Shown: piece by piece, positions 57,393 through 64,000 of the stretch | How positions within the stretch are numbered: position 1 is the first letter of the stretch | How the letters are laid out: each line of letters starts with the position of its first letter | Assembly (NCBI GenBank): GCA_041397775.1 | Contig: JAWKWB010000003.1 | Location: 186,001 to 250,000, forward strand | DNA length: 64,000 nt | From: Ga0077555 sp041397775 | Lineage (GTDB): Bacteria; Pseudomonadota; Alphaproteobacteria; Rhizobiales; Hyphomicrobiaceae | Direction: 5' to 3' | Notes under the pieces: generated by a model | What the model saw: the letters and a program-made list of their open reading frames with translations, nothing else | What the model was told of the DNA's origin: nothing | The model's database searches: none | Made by a program: the position numbers and the translations under genes

Positions 57393-59159
57393 TCAATCCT
57401 TGCGCAGGAAGCGGAAGTCGCAACCGTCCGGCGCCTGCAGCACGCTTTCGCGGAACAGGCGGTCATAGCCGCGGTCGGGCATGGGCACGGTGCGCTTTTC
57501 CCATTCCTTGCGCCGGCGGGCGATCTCGGCGTCGTCGACCAGCAGATCGAGACGCCGCTCCTTGACGGAAAGCTTGATCCGGTCGCCGTTCTTCACGAAT
57601 GCGAGGGGGCCGCCGACGTGCGATTCGGGCGCGATGTGCAGGATGATGGTGCCGTAGGCGGTGCCGGACATGCGCGCATCCGACATGCGCACCATGTCCT
57701 TGATGCCTTTCTGCAGCAGCTTCTTGGGGATGGGCAGGAAGCCGGCCTCGGGCATGGCGGCAGGCGAGGCGGGCCCGACGTTCTGGAGCACGAGGAAATC
57801 GTCCTCGGTGACGTCGAGTGCGGGATCGTCGACGCGATCGTTCATGTCGGCGAGACCGGAGAACACCACAGCGCGGCCCGTCTTCTCGAACAGCGACTTG
57901 GTGGCCGCCGAGCGCTTGATGATGGCACCATCGGGAGCCAACGAGCCGAACAACGCGACGAGGCCGCCTTCGGGCTCGAACGGATCATCGAAGGGGCGGA
58001 TGACGCGGCGGTCGACCCAGTGCTTCTCTTCCGATGCCAGGCGCTCGCCGAGCGTCTCACCCGTGACCGTCATGCAGTCGAGATGCAGCAGGTGCTTCAA
58101 CTCGCGCAGGATCGCGCCGATGCCGCCCGCCGCGTAGAAGTCCTCCATGTAGAATTCGTTGCCGACCGGCTTCACGGCGGCGAGCACGGGCGTCGTATCG
58201 GACAATTCGTTGAAGCGGTGCAGGTCGAGCTTGATGCCGACGCGGCCGGCAATGGCGGCCAGATGCACGACGCCATTGGTCGAGCCGCCGAGTGCCAGCA
58301 GCACGCGCGTGGCGTTCTCGATCGACTTCTGCGTGATGATCTTGTCGGGCGTCAGGTTGGCGCGGATCATGCGCACGGCGGCAGCGCCGGTGGCCTCTGC
58401 CGCCCGGATACGGTCGGCATGGACGGCGGGGATGGCCGCAGTGCCCGGCAACGTCATGCCCAGGCTCTCCGCGATGGCTGCCATGGTGGAGGCCGTGCCC
58501 ATCACGGCGCAGGATCCCGCTGTCGTGACGAGTTTGCCTTCCACTTCGCGGATGTCGGTCTCGCCCATGCGGCCGGCGCGGTATTCCACCCAGAAGCGGC
58601 GGCAATCGGTGCAGGCGCCGACGCGGTGCTCGTGGTAGCGGCCGGTCATCTGGGGGCCGCCGATGAGCTGGATGGCAGGCTTGCCGGCGCTGGCAGCCCC
58701 CATGAGCTGGGCGGGAACGGTCTTGTCGCAGGCGCCCAGCATGACGACGGCGTCCATGGGCTGGGCGCGGATCATCTCCTCGGTGTCCATGGCCATGAGG
58801 TTGCGGAACTTCATCGAGTTCGGCGCCAGCGTCGACTCGTGCACGGAGATCGTGGGGAACTCGAGCGGCAGGCCGCCCGCTGCCGAAACGCCACGCTTCA
58901 CGGCCTCGACGAGGTCTGGGAACGTGCGGTGGCAGGGATTGAACTTGGAGAAGGTGTTGGCGATGCCCACGACCGGCTTCTTCAACTCGTCTGGCGAGTA
59001 GCCCATGGACAGCGCGAAGGCGCGGCGCATGTAGATCGAGAAATCGGGATCGCCGTAGTTCTGCAGGTCGCGCAGGAAGCCGCTCTTGGGCGGCGCCTTC
59101 TTGGCGGCCGGCTTTGCGGCGGCGGCATCCTTGCTGCCGGCCTTCGTTTTCTTCGCCAT
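57393..59159 (-). CDS. IlvD/Edd family dehydratase (dihydroxy-acid or sugar-acid)
   Basis: This 588-residue Fe-S dehydratase starts at ATG 59159 and opens with a Lys/Ala-rich extension of about 25 residues. FSKFNPCHRTFPDL, AVVMLGACDKTVPAQLM and GSCAVMGTASTMAAIAESLG carry the three conserved Cys regions; the arrangement fits the [2Fe-2S] sugar-acid dehydratase group (arabonate, xylonate or related) better than the short [4Fe-4S] dihydroxy-acid dehydratases. MSDARMSGTAYGTIILHIAP near the end contains the catalytic Ser region. It is the first gene of a two- or three-gene minus-strand unit. The exact substrate cannot be fixed by eye. Confidence 0.9.
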   Translation of the reverse strand: MAKKTKAGSKDAAAAKPAAKKAPPKSGFLRDLQNYGDPDFSIYMRRAFALSMGYSPDELKKPVVGIANTFSKFNPCHRTFPDLVEAVKRGVSAAGGLPLEFPTISVHESTLAPNSMKFRNLMAMDTEEMIRAQPMDAVVMLGACDKTVPAQLMGAASAGKPAIQLIGGPQMTGRYHEHRVGACTDCRRFWVEYRAGRMGETDIREVEGKLVTTAGSCAVMGTASTMAAIAESLGMTLPGTAAIPAVHADRIRAAEATGAAAVRMIRANLTPDKIITQKSIENATRVLLALGGSTNGVVHLAAIAGRVGIKLDLHRFNELSDTTPVLAAVKPVGNEFYMEDFYAAGGIGAILRELKHLLHLDCMTVTGETLGERLASEEKHWVDRRVIRPFDDPFEPEGGLVALFGSLAPDGAIIKRSAATKSLFEKTGRAVVFSGLADMNDRVDDPALDVTEDDFLVLQNVGPASPAAMPEAGFLPIPKKLLQKGIKDMVRMSDARMSGTAYGTIILHIAPESHVGGPLAFVKNGDRIKLSVKERRLDLLVDDAEIARRRKEWEKRTVPMPDRGYDRLFRESVLQAPDGCDFRFLRKD

Positions 59160-59380
59160 GTTCGTTTCCCCATCCTCTTTCGGGGTGGCCCGCCCGTGTC
59201 CTTATGATGGCCGGTCGCGGGGCCTGCCCTTGTTCTCCTCGCCCCATCTTTAAGGCCCTTTGCGGCGCGGCGCATCAGCTCACTGCGCGTGTGTGGGCGT
59301 TAACCACTCGTCAACCAATGCGGGGGCAAGCTTCTGCCCATCGCAATCAGGCAATTGGTTTCGTCGAGGGGTGGTCCGCA

Positions 59381-59884
59381 ATGACTTTGCTCGCCAAGGA
59401 CGACAGCGCGCGCCTGACATCGTCGCTCAACGAGGTCCGCAACGATACGGGGCGCGTCGCCTTCTGCGGGCCGTTCGTTCTCTCCGCCATCACGGGGTAT
59501 CCCGTCAGCAGCGTCGAGGAGCGGATCAGGGTCTATCGCGACCTGCCCGCCGGCGCCCAGCCCGTGATCCGCGGCACCTACACGGCAGACGTGTCGGCCG
59601 CGCTCGCCGACTTCGGCTATCGCATGGAGCTGAAGGAGAGCTTCATGCATCTGGAGCGCAAGAAGCGGCCGTCGCTGTGGACGTGGATGCAGAAGCCGCG
59701 CAATGCCTGGGCGCACTACATCCTGGCCATCCACAAGGGCAAGGAAGGCCACTGGGTGCTGATCAAGGGCGTGAAGCTCTGCGATACCTTCAGCGAGGGC
59801 AAGTGGCAGTTCGTCTGCGACGGCCCGCACAAGGGCGCCCGCATCATGGAAGTGTTCGAGGTCAAGCGCGACCTGGGCGTGTGA
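59381..59884 (+). CDS. Cysteine peptidase-like protein, unknown function
   Basis: This 167-residue soluble protein starts at ATG 59381, with GAGGGG upstream. FCGPFVLSAITGYPVSSVEE places a Cys (C29) at the start of a helix. GHWVLIKGVKLCDTFSEGKW provides a His (H124) and an Asp (D135) at the spacing of papain-like, C39/NlpC-type cysteine peptidases, and HYILAI lies just before them. I do not recognise a named family. There is no signal peptide or membrane helix, so it would act in the cytoplasm. Its upstream region has a CtrA-like element (GTTAACC, then TCAACC). It is monocistronic, facing a convergent SDR gene. Confidence 0.7.
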   Translation: MTLLAKDDSARLTSSLNEVRNDTGRVAFCGPFVLSAITGYPVSSVEERIRVYRDLPAGAQPVIRGTYTADVSAALADFGYRMELKESFMHLERKKRPSLWTWMQKPRNAWAHYILAIHKGKEGHWVLIKGVKLCDTFSEGKWQFVCDGPHKGARIMEVFEVKRDLGV

Positions 59885-59935
59885 GCCGGCGCGCCGGGGC
59901 CGATCGTGGATCCCGGCAGGCCGCCCGCATTCATG

Positions 59936-60685
59936 TCACAGGAAGTGGCTGCCGCCGTTGACCTCGATGGTCTGGCCGGTCGTGTAGGCTCCTTCCGGGC
60001 GGCACAGCATCGTGATGACGTGGGCGATCTCCTCGGGCCGGCCCTCGCGGCGCACGGGGATCCTGTCGGTGGTCGAATTGCCGGGGCGTGCGCCCGCAGC
60101 CCCTCCCCGCACCGTGTCGACGATGCCCGGCGCGACGACGTTGACGGTGATGCCGTGCGGCCCAAGCTCGGTCGCCAGCGCGCGCGACATGCCGATCATG
60201 CCGGCCTTGGCGGCGGAGACGTGCGCGCGACCCGCCGTGCCCACGAACATCGAGATGCCGCCGAGGTTGACGATGCGGCCCCACTTGCTGGCGATCATGT
60301 GGGCGGCTGCGTAGCGCGTCGTGAGAAAGGCGCAGTCGAGGCTGTTGGCGAGCACCTCGCGCCATTCCGCGTAGCTGAGTTCGGTAATGGGCGTGTTGCG
60401 GCGGATGGCGGCATTGTTGACGAGGATGTCGATGCGTCCGAAGCGGGCAACGGTCGCCTCGATCAGGCCGCGCGCGCCATCCTCGGTCGAGCAGTCCGCG
60501 AGATGGCCGTCGTTGGCGACGCCTGCTGCATCGAGCAGGCGGCGGGTTTCGGCGACGCCATCGGCGTTCGATTTCGCATGCACCATGACCGAGGCGCCTT
60601 CGCGCGCCAGCATCAGGGCGGTGGCGCGGCCGATGTTCATGGCCGAGCCGGTGACGACCGCGACGCGGCCTTGCAGGGATGACAT
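59936..60685 (-). CDS. SDR family protein with altered active site
   Basis: This 249-residue Rossmann-fold protein resembles FabG-type 3-oxoacyl reductases. The NAD(P) motif VTGSAMNIGRATALMLAREG, the NNA motif ILVNNAAIRRN, VNVVAPGIVDTVRGG and the C-terminal TTGQTIEVNGGSHF are conventional. The catalytic tetrad is not: the Ser region reads VNLGGISMF (Ser to Gly) and the Tyr-xxx-Lys motif reads AHVSAAKAG, with Val where Tyr should be, though Lys is kept. It lies 34 bp downstream of the M20 peptidase gene and is probably in its operon. It may be a binding or scaffold protein, or a subfamily using another acid/base. Confidence 0.85.
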   Translation of the reverse strand: MSSLQGRVAVVTGSAMNIGRATALMLAREGASVMVHAKSNADGVAETRRLLDAAGVANDGHLADCSTEDGARGLIEATVARFGRIDILVNNAAIRRNTPITELSYAEWREVLANSLDCAFLTTRYAAAHMIASKWGRIVNLGGISMFVGTAGRAHVSAAKAGMIGMSRALATELGPHGITVNVVAPGIVDTVRGGAAGARPGNSTTDRIPVRREGRPEEIAHVITMLCRPEGAYTTGQTIEVNGGSHFL

Positions 60686-60719
60686 GGAGAGTGCCTTCTG
60701 ACTTGGCTGCTGGAACGGT

Positions 60720-61904
60720 TCAGGCCTGGGACGGCAGACGCAGGATGGCGAGCGCCATCGCCTGGGCGCGCGGCACGATGCTGTCGACCTCGAGGTATTC
60801 TTCCGCGGTGTGCGCGTTCCCGCCGACGGGGCCGACGGCGCAGATGGTCGGGCAGCCGACGCCTGCCGTGTAGCCGGAATCGGCGCAACCGCCGGTGAAT
60901 TCGCCCTTCACGGTCAGCCCCAGGTCGGCAGACGCCCCCGTGTAGGCAGCGAAGATCTCCTCGCTGCCGGCCGACTGTGTGAGGGGCAGGAATTCGCCGA
61001 GAATTTCGAACGTGGCGGTGGTGCCGGGCACGGTCGCGGTGTCCACGATCTTCTGGATGGCATCGAGCGCATACGTGCGGTCGGCGGGCTTGACGTAGCG
61101 CAGGTCGATGCGGCCTTCCGCGTGGGGCGCCGTGGTGTTGACGGATTGCCCGCCCGTGACGAGCCCGACGTTGACGGTCAGCCCGCGCGCGAGGTCGGTC
61201 AGCGCATGCAGCGCCACGATCTTGTGGGCCAGTTCGCCGATCGCGGAGATGCCCTTCTCGAAGTTGCCGCCGGAATGGGCCGCCTTGCCCGTGATGTCGA
61301 GGCGCATGAACACGCCGCCCTTGCGACCGGTGACGACGTTGCCCGTGGGCCGGCCCGGCTCGGAGTTGAAGACGCAGCGCGATTGGCGCGCCACGCGCTC
61401 GATGACGGGGCGCGAGGAGGGAGAGGCGATCTCCTCGTCCGAGGTGATCAGGCCGGCGAGCGGGGCCGGCGCGCCGCCGAAGCGCTTGAACGCCTCCAGC
61501 ACGAACAGGTTCATCACGAGGCCGGCCTTCATGTCGGCCACGCCCGGTCCATAGGCGCGGCCGTTCTCGATCTTGAAGGCGCGGCGGCCTGCCTCGCCCT
61601 TCGGGAAGACGGTGTCGCGATGGCCCATCAGGAGGATCGGCTTCTCGTTCGTCGGCGTGTCGTCGAGGCGGATGTGGATGGCGTTGCCATAGGTCTCGTG
61701 CGGCTCGACCTGCGTGAGGAGCCCACGCTCTGCACAGTGGCGGACGAAGCGGTCGCCCACGCGGTCGACACCGGCCTTGTCGTAGCTGCCGCTGTCGATG
61801 TTCACGACCTCCTCGAGGAGATCGATCATCTGCTGCCGACTCTGGGCCAGCCAGTCGCAAATCTTCGCCTCTTGTGCAGTCAAGGTCGCCGGGCCCACGC
61901 TCAT
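60720..61904 (-). CDS. M20 family metallopeptidase (carboxypeptidase G2-like)
   Basis: This 394-residue zinc hydrolase starts at ATG 61904. The metal ligands are visible in order: His in LLMGHRDTVFPKGEAG, bridging Asp in YGPGVADMKAGLVMN, Glu pair in LITSDEEIASPSSR, Glu in VFNSEPGRPTG and the last His in GPVGGNAHTAEEYLEVD. The dimerisation domain lies between GGVFMRLDITGKAAHSGGNF and about residue 320. The pattern is that of carboxypeptidase G2/glutamate carboxypeptidase, which removes C-terminal Glu or hydrolyses amide-linked amino acids. No signal peptide is seen. It is the first gene of a unit with the SDR. Confidence 0.92.
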   Translation of the reverse strand: MSVGPATLTAQEAKICDWLAQSRQQMIDLLEEVVNIDSGSYDKAGVDRVGDRFVRHCAERGLLTQVEPHETYGNAIHIRLDDTPTNEKPILLMGHRDTVFPKGEAGRRAFKIENGRAYGPGVADMKAGLVMNLFVLEAFKRFGGAPAPLAGLITSDEEIASPSSRPVIERVARQSRCVFNSEPGRPTGNVVTGRKGGVFMRLDITGKAAHSGGNFEKGISAIGELAHKIVALHALTDLARGLTVNVGLVTGGQSVNTTAPHAEGRIDLRYVKPADRTYALDAIQKIVDTATVPGTTATFEILGEFLPLTQSAGSEEIFAAYTGASADLGLTVKGEFTGGCADSGYTAGVGCPTICAVGPVGGNAHTAEEYLEVDSIVPRAQAMALAILRLPSQA

Positions 61905-62099
61905 GTCATCTCGCTCCGATGGTTCGGGTCATTCGCCGGAATTAAAGAGCCAGGAGCACGCGCGTGTCCAGTCTCAGCCATGCGCATGGCGCGGTGTCGC
62001 CCTCGGCGCAGGAGCCTTTACGCGGCTCGCGCATCGCTTTATCAAACTTGAAACGATGGGGCGGTGCAGCATTGTCGTGTGTGCACTGCAAGGTGAGCG

Positions 62100-63623
62100 A
62101 TGAGCGAGGCCGCAGCCAAAGAGCAGGACCTTTCCACGGCGCGGCGCGTCCTCATTCTCGTTTGCGTGGTGCTCGCCACGACGCTCTACAGCACGACACT
62201 GCTGATCGTATCCACCATTCTCCCGCAGATGCAGGGCTCCTTCGCCGCGACCTCGGACGAGATCGCCTGGGCGATGACCTTCAACATCCTGGCCACCGCC
62301 ATCGTGACACCGATGACGGGCTGGCTCGCCGGACGGTTCGGCATACGCACGACGATGGTGTGGAGCGTGGCGGGGTTCACCTTCGCCACCTTCATGTGCG
62401 GCGTGGCGGAGTCGCTGGAAGGGCTGGTGCTCTGGCGCATCCTGCAAGGCGGGTTCGGCGCGCCCTCGACACCGCTCGCCCAGTCGATCCTGATGGACAG
62501 CTTCCCGCGCGAGCAGCAGGGTCTCGTCATGGGGCTCTATGGGTTCGGGGTCGTCATCGGACCGGTGATCGGGCCGACGCTCGGCGGCCAGATGGCCGAA
62601 CTCTACACGTGGCGCTATGCGTTCTATGCCATCGTTCCCATCGGCATCGCGGCGGTGGTGGGCCTGCGCATGTTCCTCAAGCCTGACGTGGTGAAGGGCA
62701 AGCCACATCTCGACTGGCTCGGCTTCTTCGCGCTGTCGATCGCGCTGGGGGCGACACAACTCGTGCTGGCCCGGGGGCAACGCCTCGACTGGTACCAGTC
62801 CACGGAAATCATCGTCGAGACGATCATCGCGGTGCTGGCGTTCTGGGTGTTCGTCAGTCACTGCCTGACGACGGACCGCCCGTTCCTCAATCCGCGCCTC
62901 CTGCGCAACCGCAACTATTCCATCGGCCTGTTGCTGGTGACGATCTACGGCATGCTCAACTTCACGCCGATGGTGCTGCTGCCGCCGCTGCTGACGGGGC
63001 CGGCCGGCTACACCGACAGCCTCGTCGGCATCGTCATCGCCGGCCGGGGCGCGGGCGGGTGCATCGGCTTCCTGTTCGCGGGCTTTGCGAGCCGCATGGA
63101 CGCGCGCGTGTCCATGATGATCGGCTTCGGCATGCTGCTGGTCGCCGGCCTCTGGCTGATGCACATCGACCTCAACGTCAGCTATCTTTCGCTGACGGCG
63201 AATGCCGTCCTGCAGGGGCTGGCCATCGGCCTGATCTGGGTGCCGCTGACGACGGTCACGTTCTCCACCATCGCGAAGGAGGACATGGCAGAGTCGACGG
63301 CCATCTACCACCTGTTGCGCAACCTCGGCTCGAGCTTCTTCATCTCGATCTGCGTGGCGGAGATCGTGCGTTCGACGCGCATCAACTATGGCCGGCTGGT
63401 CGAGGCACTGACGCCGTTCAACAAGGTTCTACAGATCCCCGAGGTGCTCGGGAGCTGGAACGTGGACAGCCTCACGGGACTGGCGCGTGTCTCGCGCGAG
63501 ATCACGCGACAGGCGACGATGATCGCCTATCTCAACGCCTTCGGGCTGTTCACGGCGGCCTGCGCCGTGACGCTGCCGCTCATCCTGCTGATGCGCGGGC
63601 GGCCGGAAGGCCTGAAACGCTGA
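62100..63623 (+). CDS. MFS transporter, DHA2 (14-TM) family
   Basis: This 507-residue drug/proton antiporter-like protein starts at ATG 62100 with AAGGTGAG upstream. Fourteen membrane helices are visible. TTLLIVSTILPQMQGSFAAT lies at the end of the first, with the Asp-Glu segment SDEIAWAMTFNILATAIVTP after it. GWLAGRFGIRTTMV is the family loop, and RILQGGFGAPSTPLAQSILM with GLVMGLYGFGVVIGPVIGPT is motif C, diagnostic of antiporters. This is the EmrB/QacA type. A membrane-fusion partner (EmrA) and a regulator are not next to it, so pairing with an outer-membrane system is uncertain. Confidence 0.93.
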   Translation: MSEAAAKEQDLSTARRVLILVCVVLATTLYSTTLLIVSTILPQMQGSFAATSDEIAWAMTFNILATAIVTPMTGWLAGRFGIRTTMVWSVAGFTFATFMCGVAESLEGLVLWRILQGGFGAPSTPLAQSILMDSFPREQQGLVMGLYGFGVVIGPVIGPTLGGQMAELYTWRYAFYAIVPIGIAAVVGLRMFLKPDVVKGKPHLDWLGFFALSIALGATQLVLARGQRLDWYQSTEIIVETIIAVLAFWVFVSHCLTTDRPFLNPRLLRNRNYSIGLLLVTIYGMLNFTPMVLLPPLLTGPAGYTDSLVGIVIAGRGAGGCIGFLFAGFASRMDARVSMMIGFGMLLVAGLWLMHIDLNVSYLSLTANAVLQGLAIGLIWVPLTTVTFSTIAKEDMAESTAIYHLLRNLGSSFFISICVAEIVRSTRINYGRLVEALTPFNKVLQIPEVLGSWNVDSLTGLARVSREITRQATMIAYLNAFGLFTAACAVTLPLILLMRGRPEGLKR

Positions 63624-63642
63624 GGGGGCGCGACCATCGCCA

Positions 63643-64000
63643 TCAGGCGGGGGGCGGCGTCTCCCGTCGTGGCAGCGCCTGCATGACGCCGGCTGCCAGC
63701 GCCAGAAGCCCGATGCAGGAATAGGCGAGCGTGTAGCTGCCGAGCAGCGTCAGGGCCGCGCTCGTGGCCGAGGGCAGCGCCATGACGCCCGCGAACATGA
63801 AGGCAGAGCCGACCCCCGTCGCTTCCGTGCGCCGGCTGCCGCCGAGGCGCGCATATTCGCCGTAGGCGATGCCGGTGAAGCCGCTGGCGGTGGCGCCGGC
63901 CACGATGCACACCAGGAAGATGAGATGGGGTGGCCAGCCCGGTGCGAAGCGCCCCGCGAGGAACGCTGCGCCGCACATGATGGCGCCCTGTAGAGCCAGC
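63643..64000 (-). CDS. MFS transporter, C-terminal part (cut by the window edge)
   Basis: At least 119 residues are present; the frame stays open to the window end and the start is outside. Helices are seen in HLIFLVCIVAGATASGFTGI, GSAFMFAGVMALPSATSAAL and YTLAYSCIGLLALAAGVMQA. The loop YGEYARLGGSRRTEATG between the first two resembles the end of 12-TM MFS carriers. It converges with the DHA2 gene 19 bp away. Confidence 0.8.
   Translation of the reverse strand, partial: LALQGAIMCGAAFLAGRFAPGWPPHLIFLVCIVAGATASGFTGIAYGEYARLGGSRRTEATGVGSAFMFAGVMALPSATSAALTLLGSYTLAYSCIGLLALAAGVMQALPRRETPPPA

Overview
The window is about 64 kb of GC-rich, densely coding bacterial chromosome with codon use typical of Alphaproteobacteria. 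Several markers point to the Hyphomicrobiales (Rhizobiales). They are a SAM-II riboswitch in front of metZ, the long two-domain form of dCTP deaminase, a membrane-anchored J-domain protein, the sdhE-mfd gene pair, a two-TM giant coiled-coil protein, a CheZ-like relic and a CtrA-like promoter motif. I see no rRNA, tRNA, CRISPR array, transposase or prophage, so this is ordinary chromosome rather than an island.

Layout. 1-3210 is the 3' part of a dipeptide/oligopeptide ABC importer operon (two permeases, two ATPases). 3242-7618 is a minus-strand catabolic operon: enoyl-CoA hydratase, DUF35-thiolase fusion, CitE-like lyase and a TctC/Bug-type binding protein. A D-2-hydroxyglutarate dehydrogenase-type flavoprotein is transcribed divergently from it. 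9288-19292 holds a CheZ-like protein, an MFS carrier, an enolase-superfamily dipeptide epimerase, a 1055-residue membrane-anchored coiled-coil protein, an Hpt phosphotransfer protein, a ferredoxin with its NADPH reductase, and a CelD-type acyltransferase. 19346-23526 holds hairpin repeats, a GMC oxidoreductase, a fluoroacetate-dehalogenase-like hydrolase and a 3-hydroxyisobutyrate dehydrogenase homologue. 23728-35390 is mostly housekeeping: sdhE, mfd, aroC and dcd, with an unusual exported TPR-WD40 protein among them.

35590-35923 is a cluster of four long hairpins. It is followed by an SPFH/NfeD membrane-quality-control set, the SAM-II riboswitch with metZ, apaG, a candidate small RNA, tcuA, an FNR/FixK box with ppk2, an orphan TRAP binding protein, and a folate pair (a frameshifted SDR plus folB). 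47681-50253 holds two tandem exported glucosaminidase-like proteins. 50370-56017 is a plus-strand oxidative/acyl-CoA cluster whose first gene is frameshifted. The last 8 kb carries a fatty-acid-hydroxylase family membrane protein, an IlvD/Edd dehydratase, a small cysteine-peptidase-like protein, an SDR, an M20 peptidase and two MFS transporters.

The strongest candidate for something undescribed is a family of 75-80 bp hairpin elements, several ending in CTAGTG/CACTAG. Different copies have unrelated stem sequences, yet the two arms of each copy match each other. Other points of interest are a minus-strand RNA at 40285-40440 with an anti-Shine-Dalgarno loop and its own terminator, a plus-strand structured RNA ending at 32690, several enzyme homologues that have lost catalytic residues (TauD-like, SDR, CheZ-like, DUF35-thiolase), and a tandem pair of glucosaminidases sharing an extra C-terminal domain. 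Function calls rest on motifs read by eye; no database search was possible.
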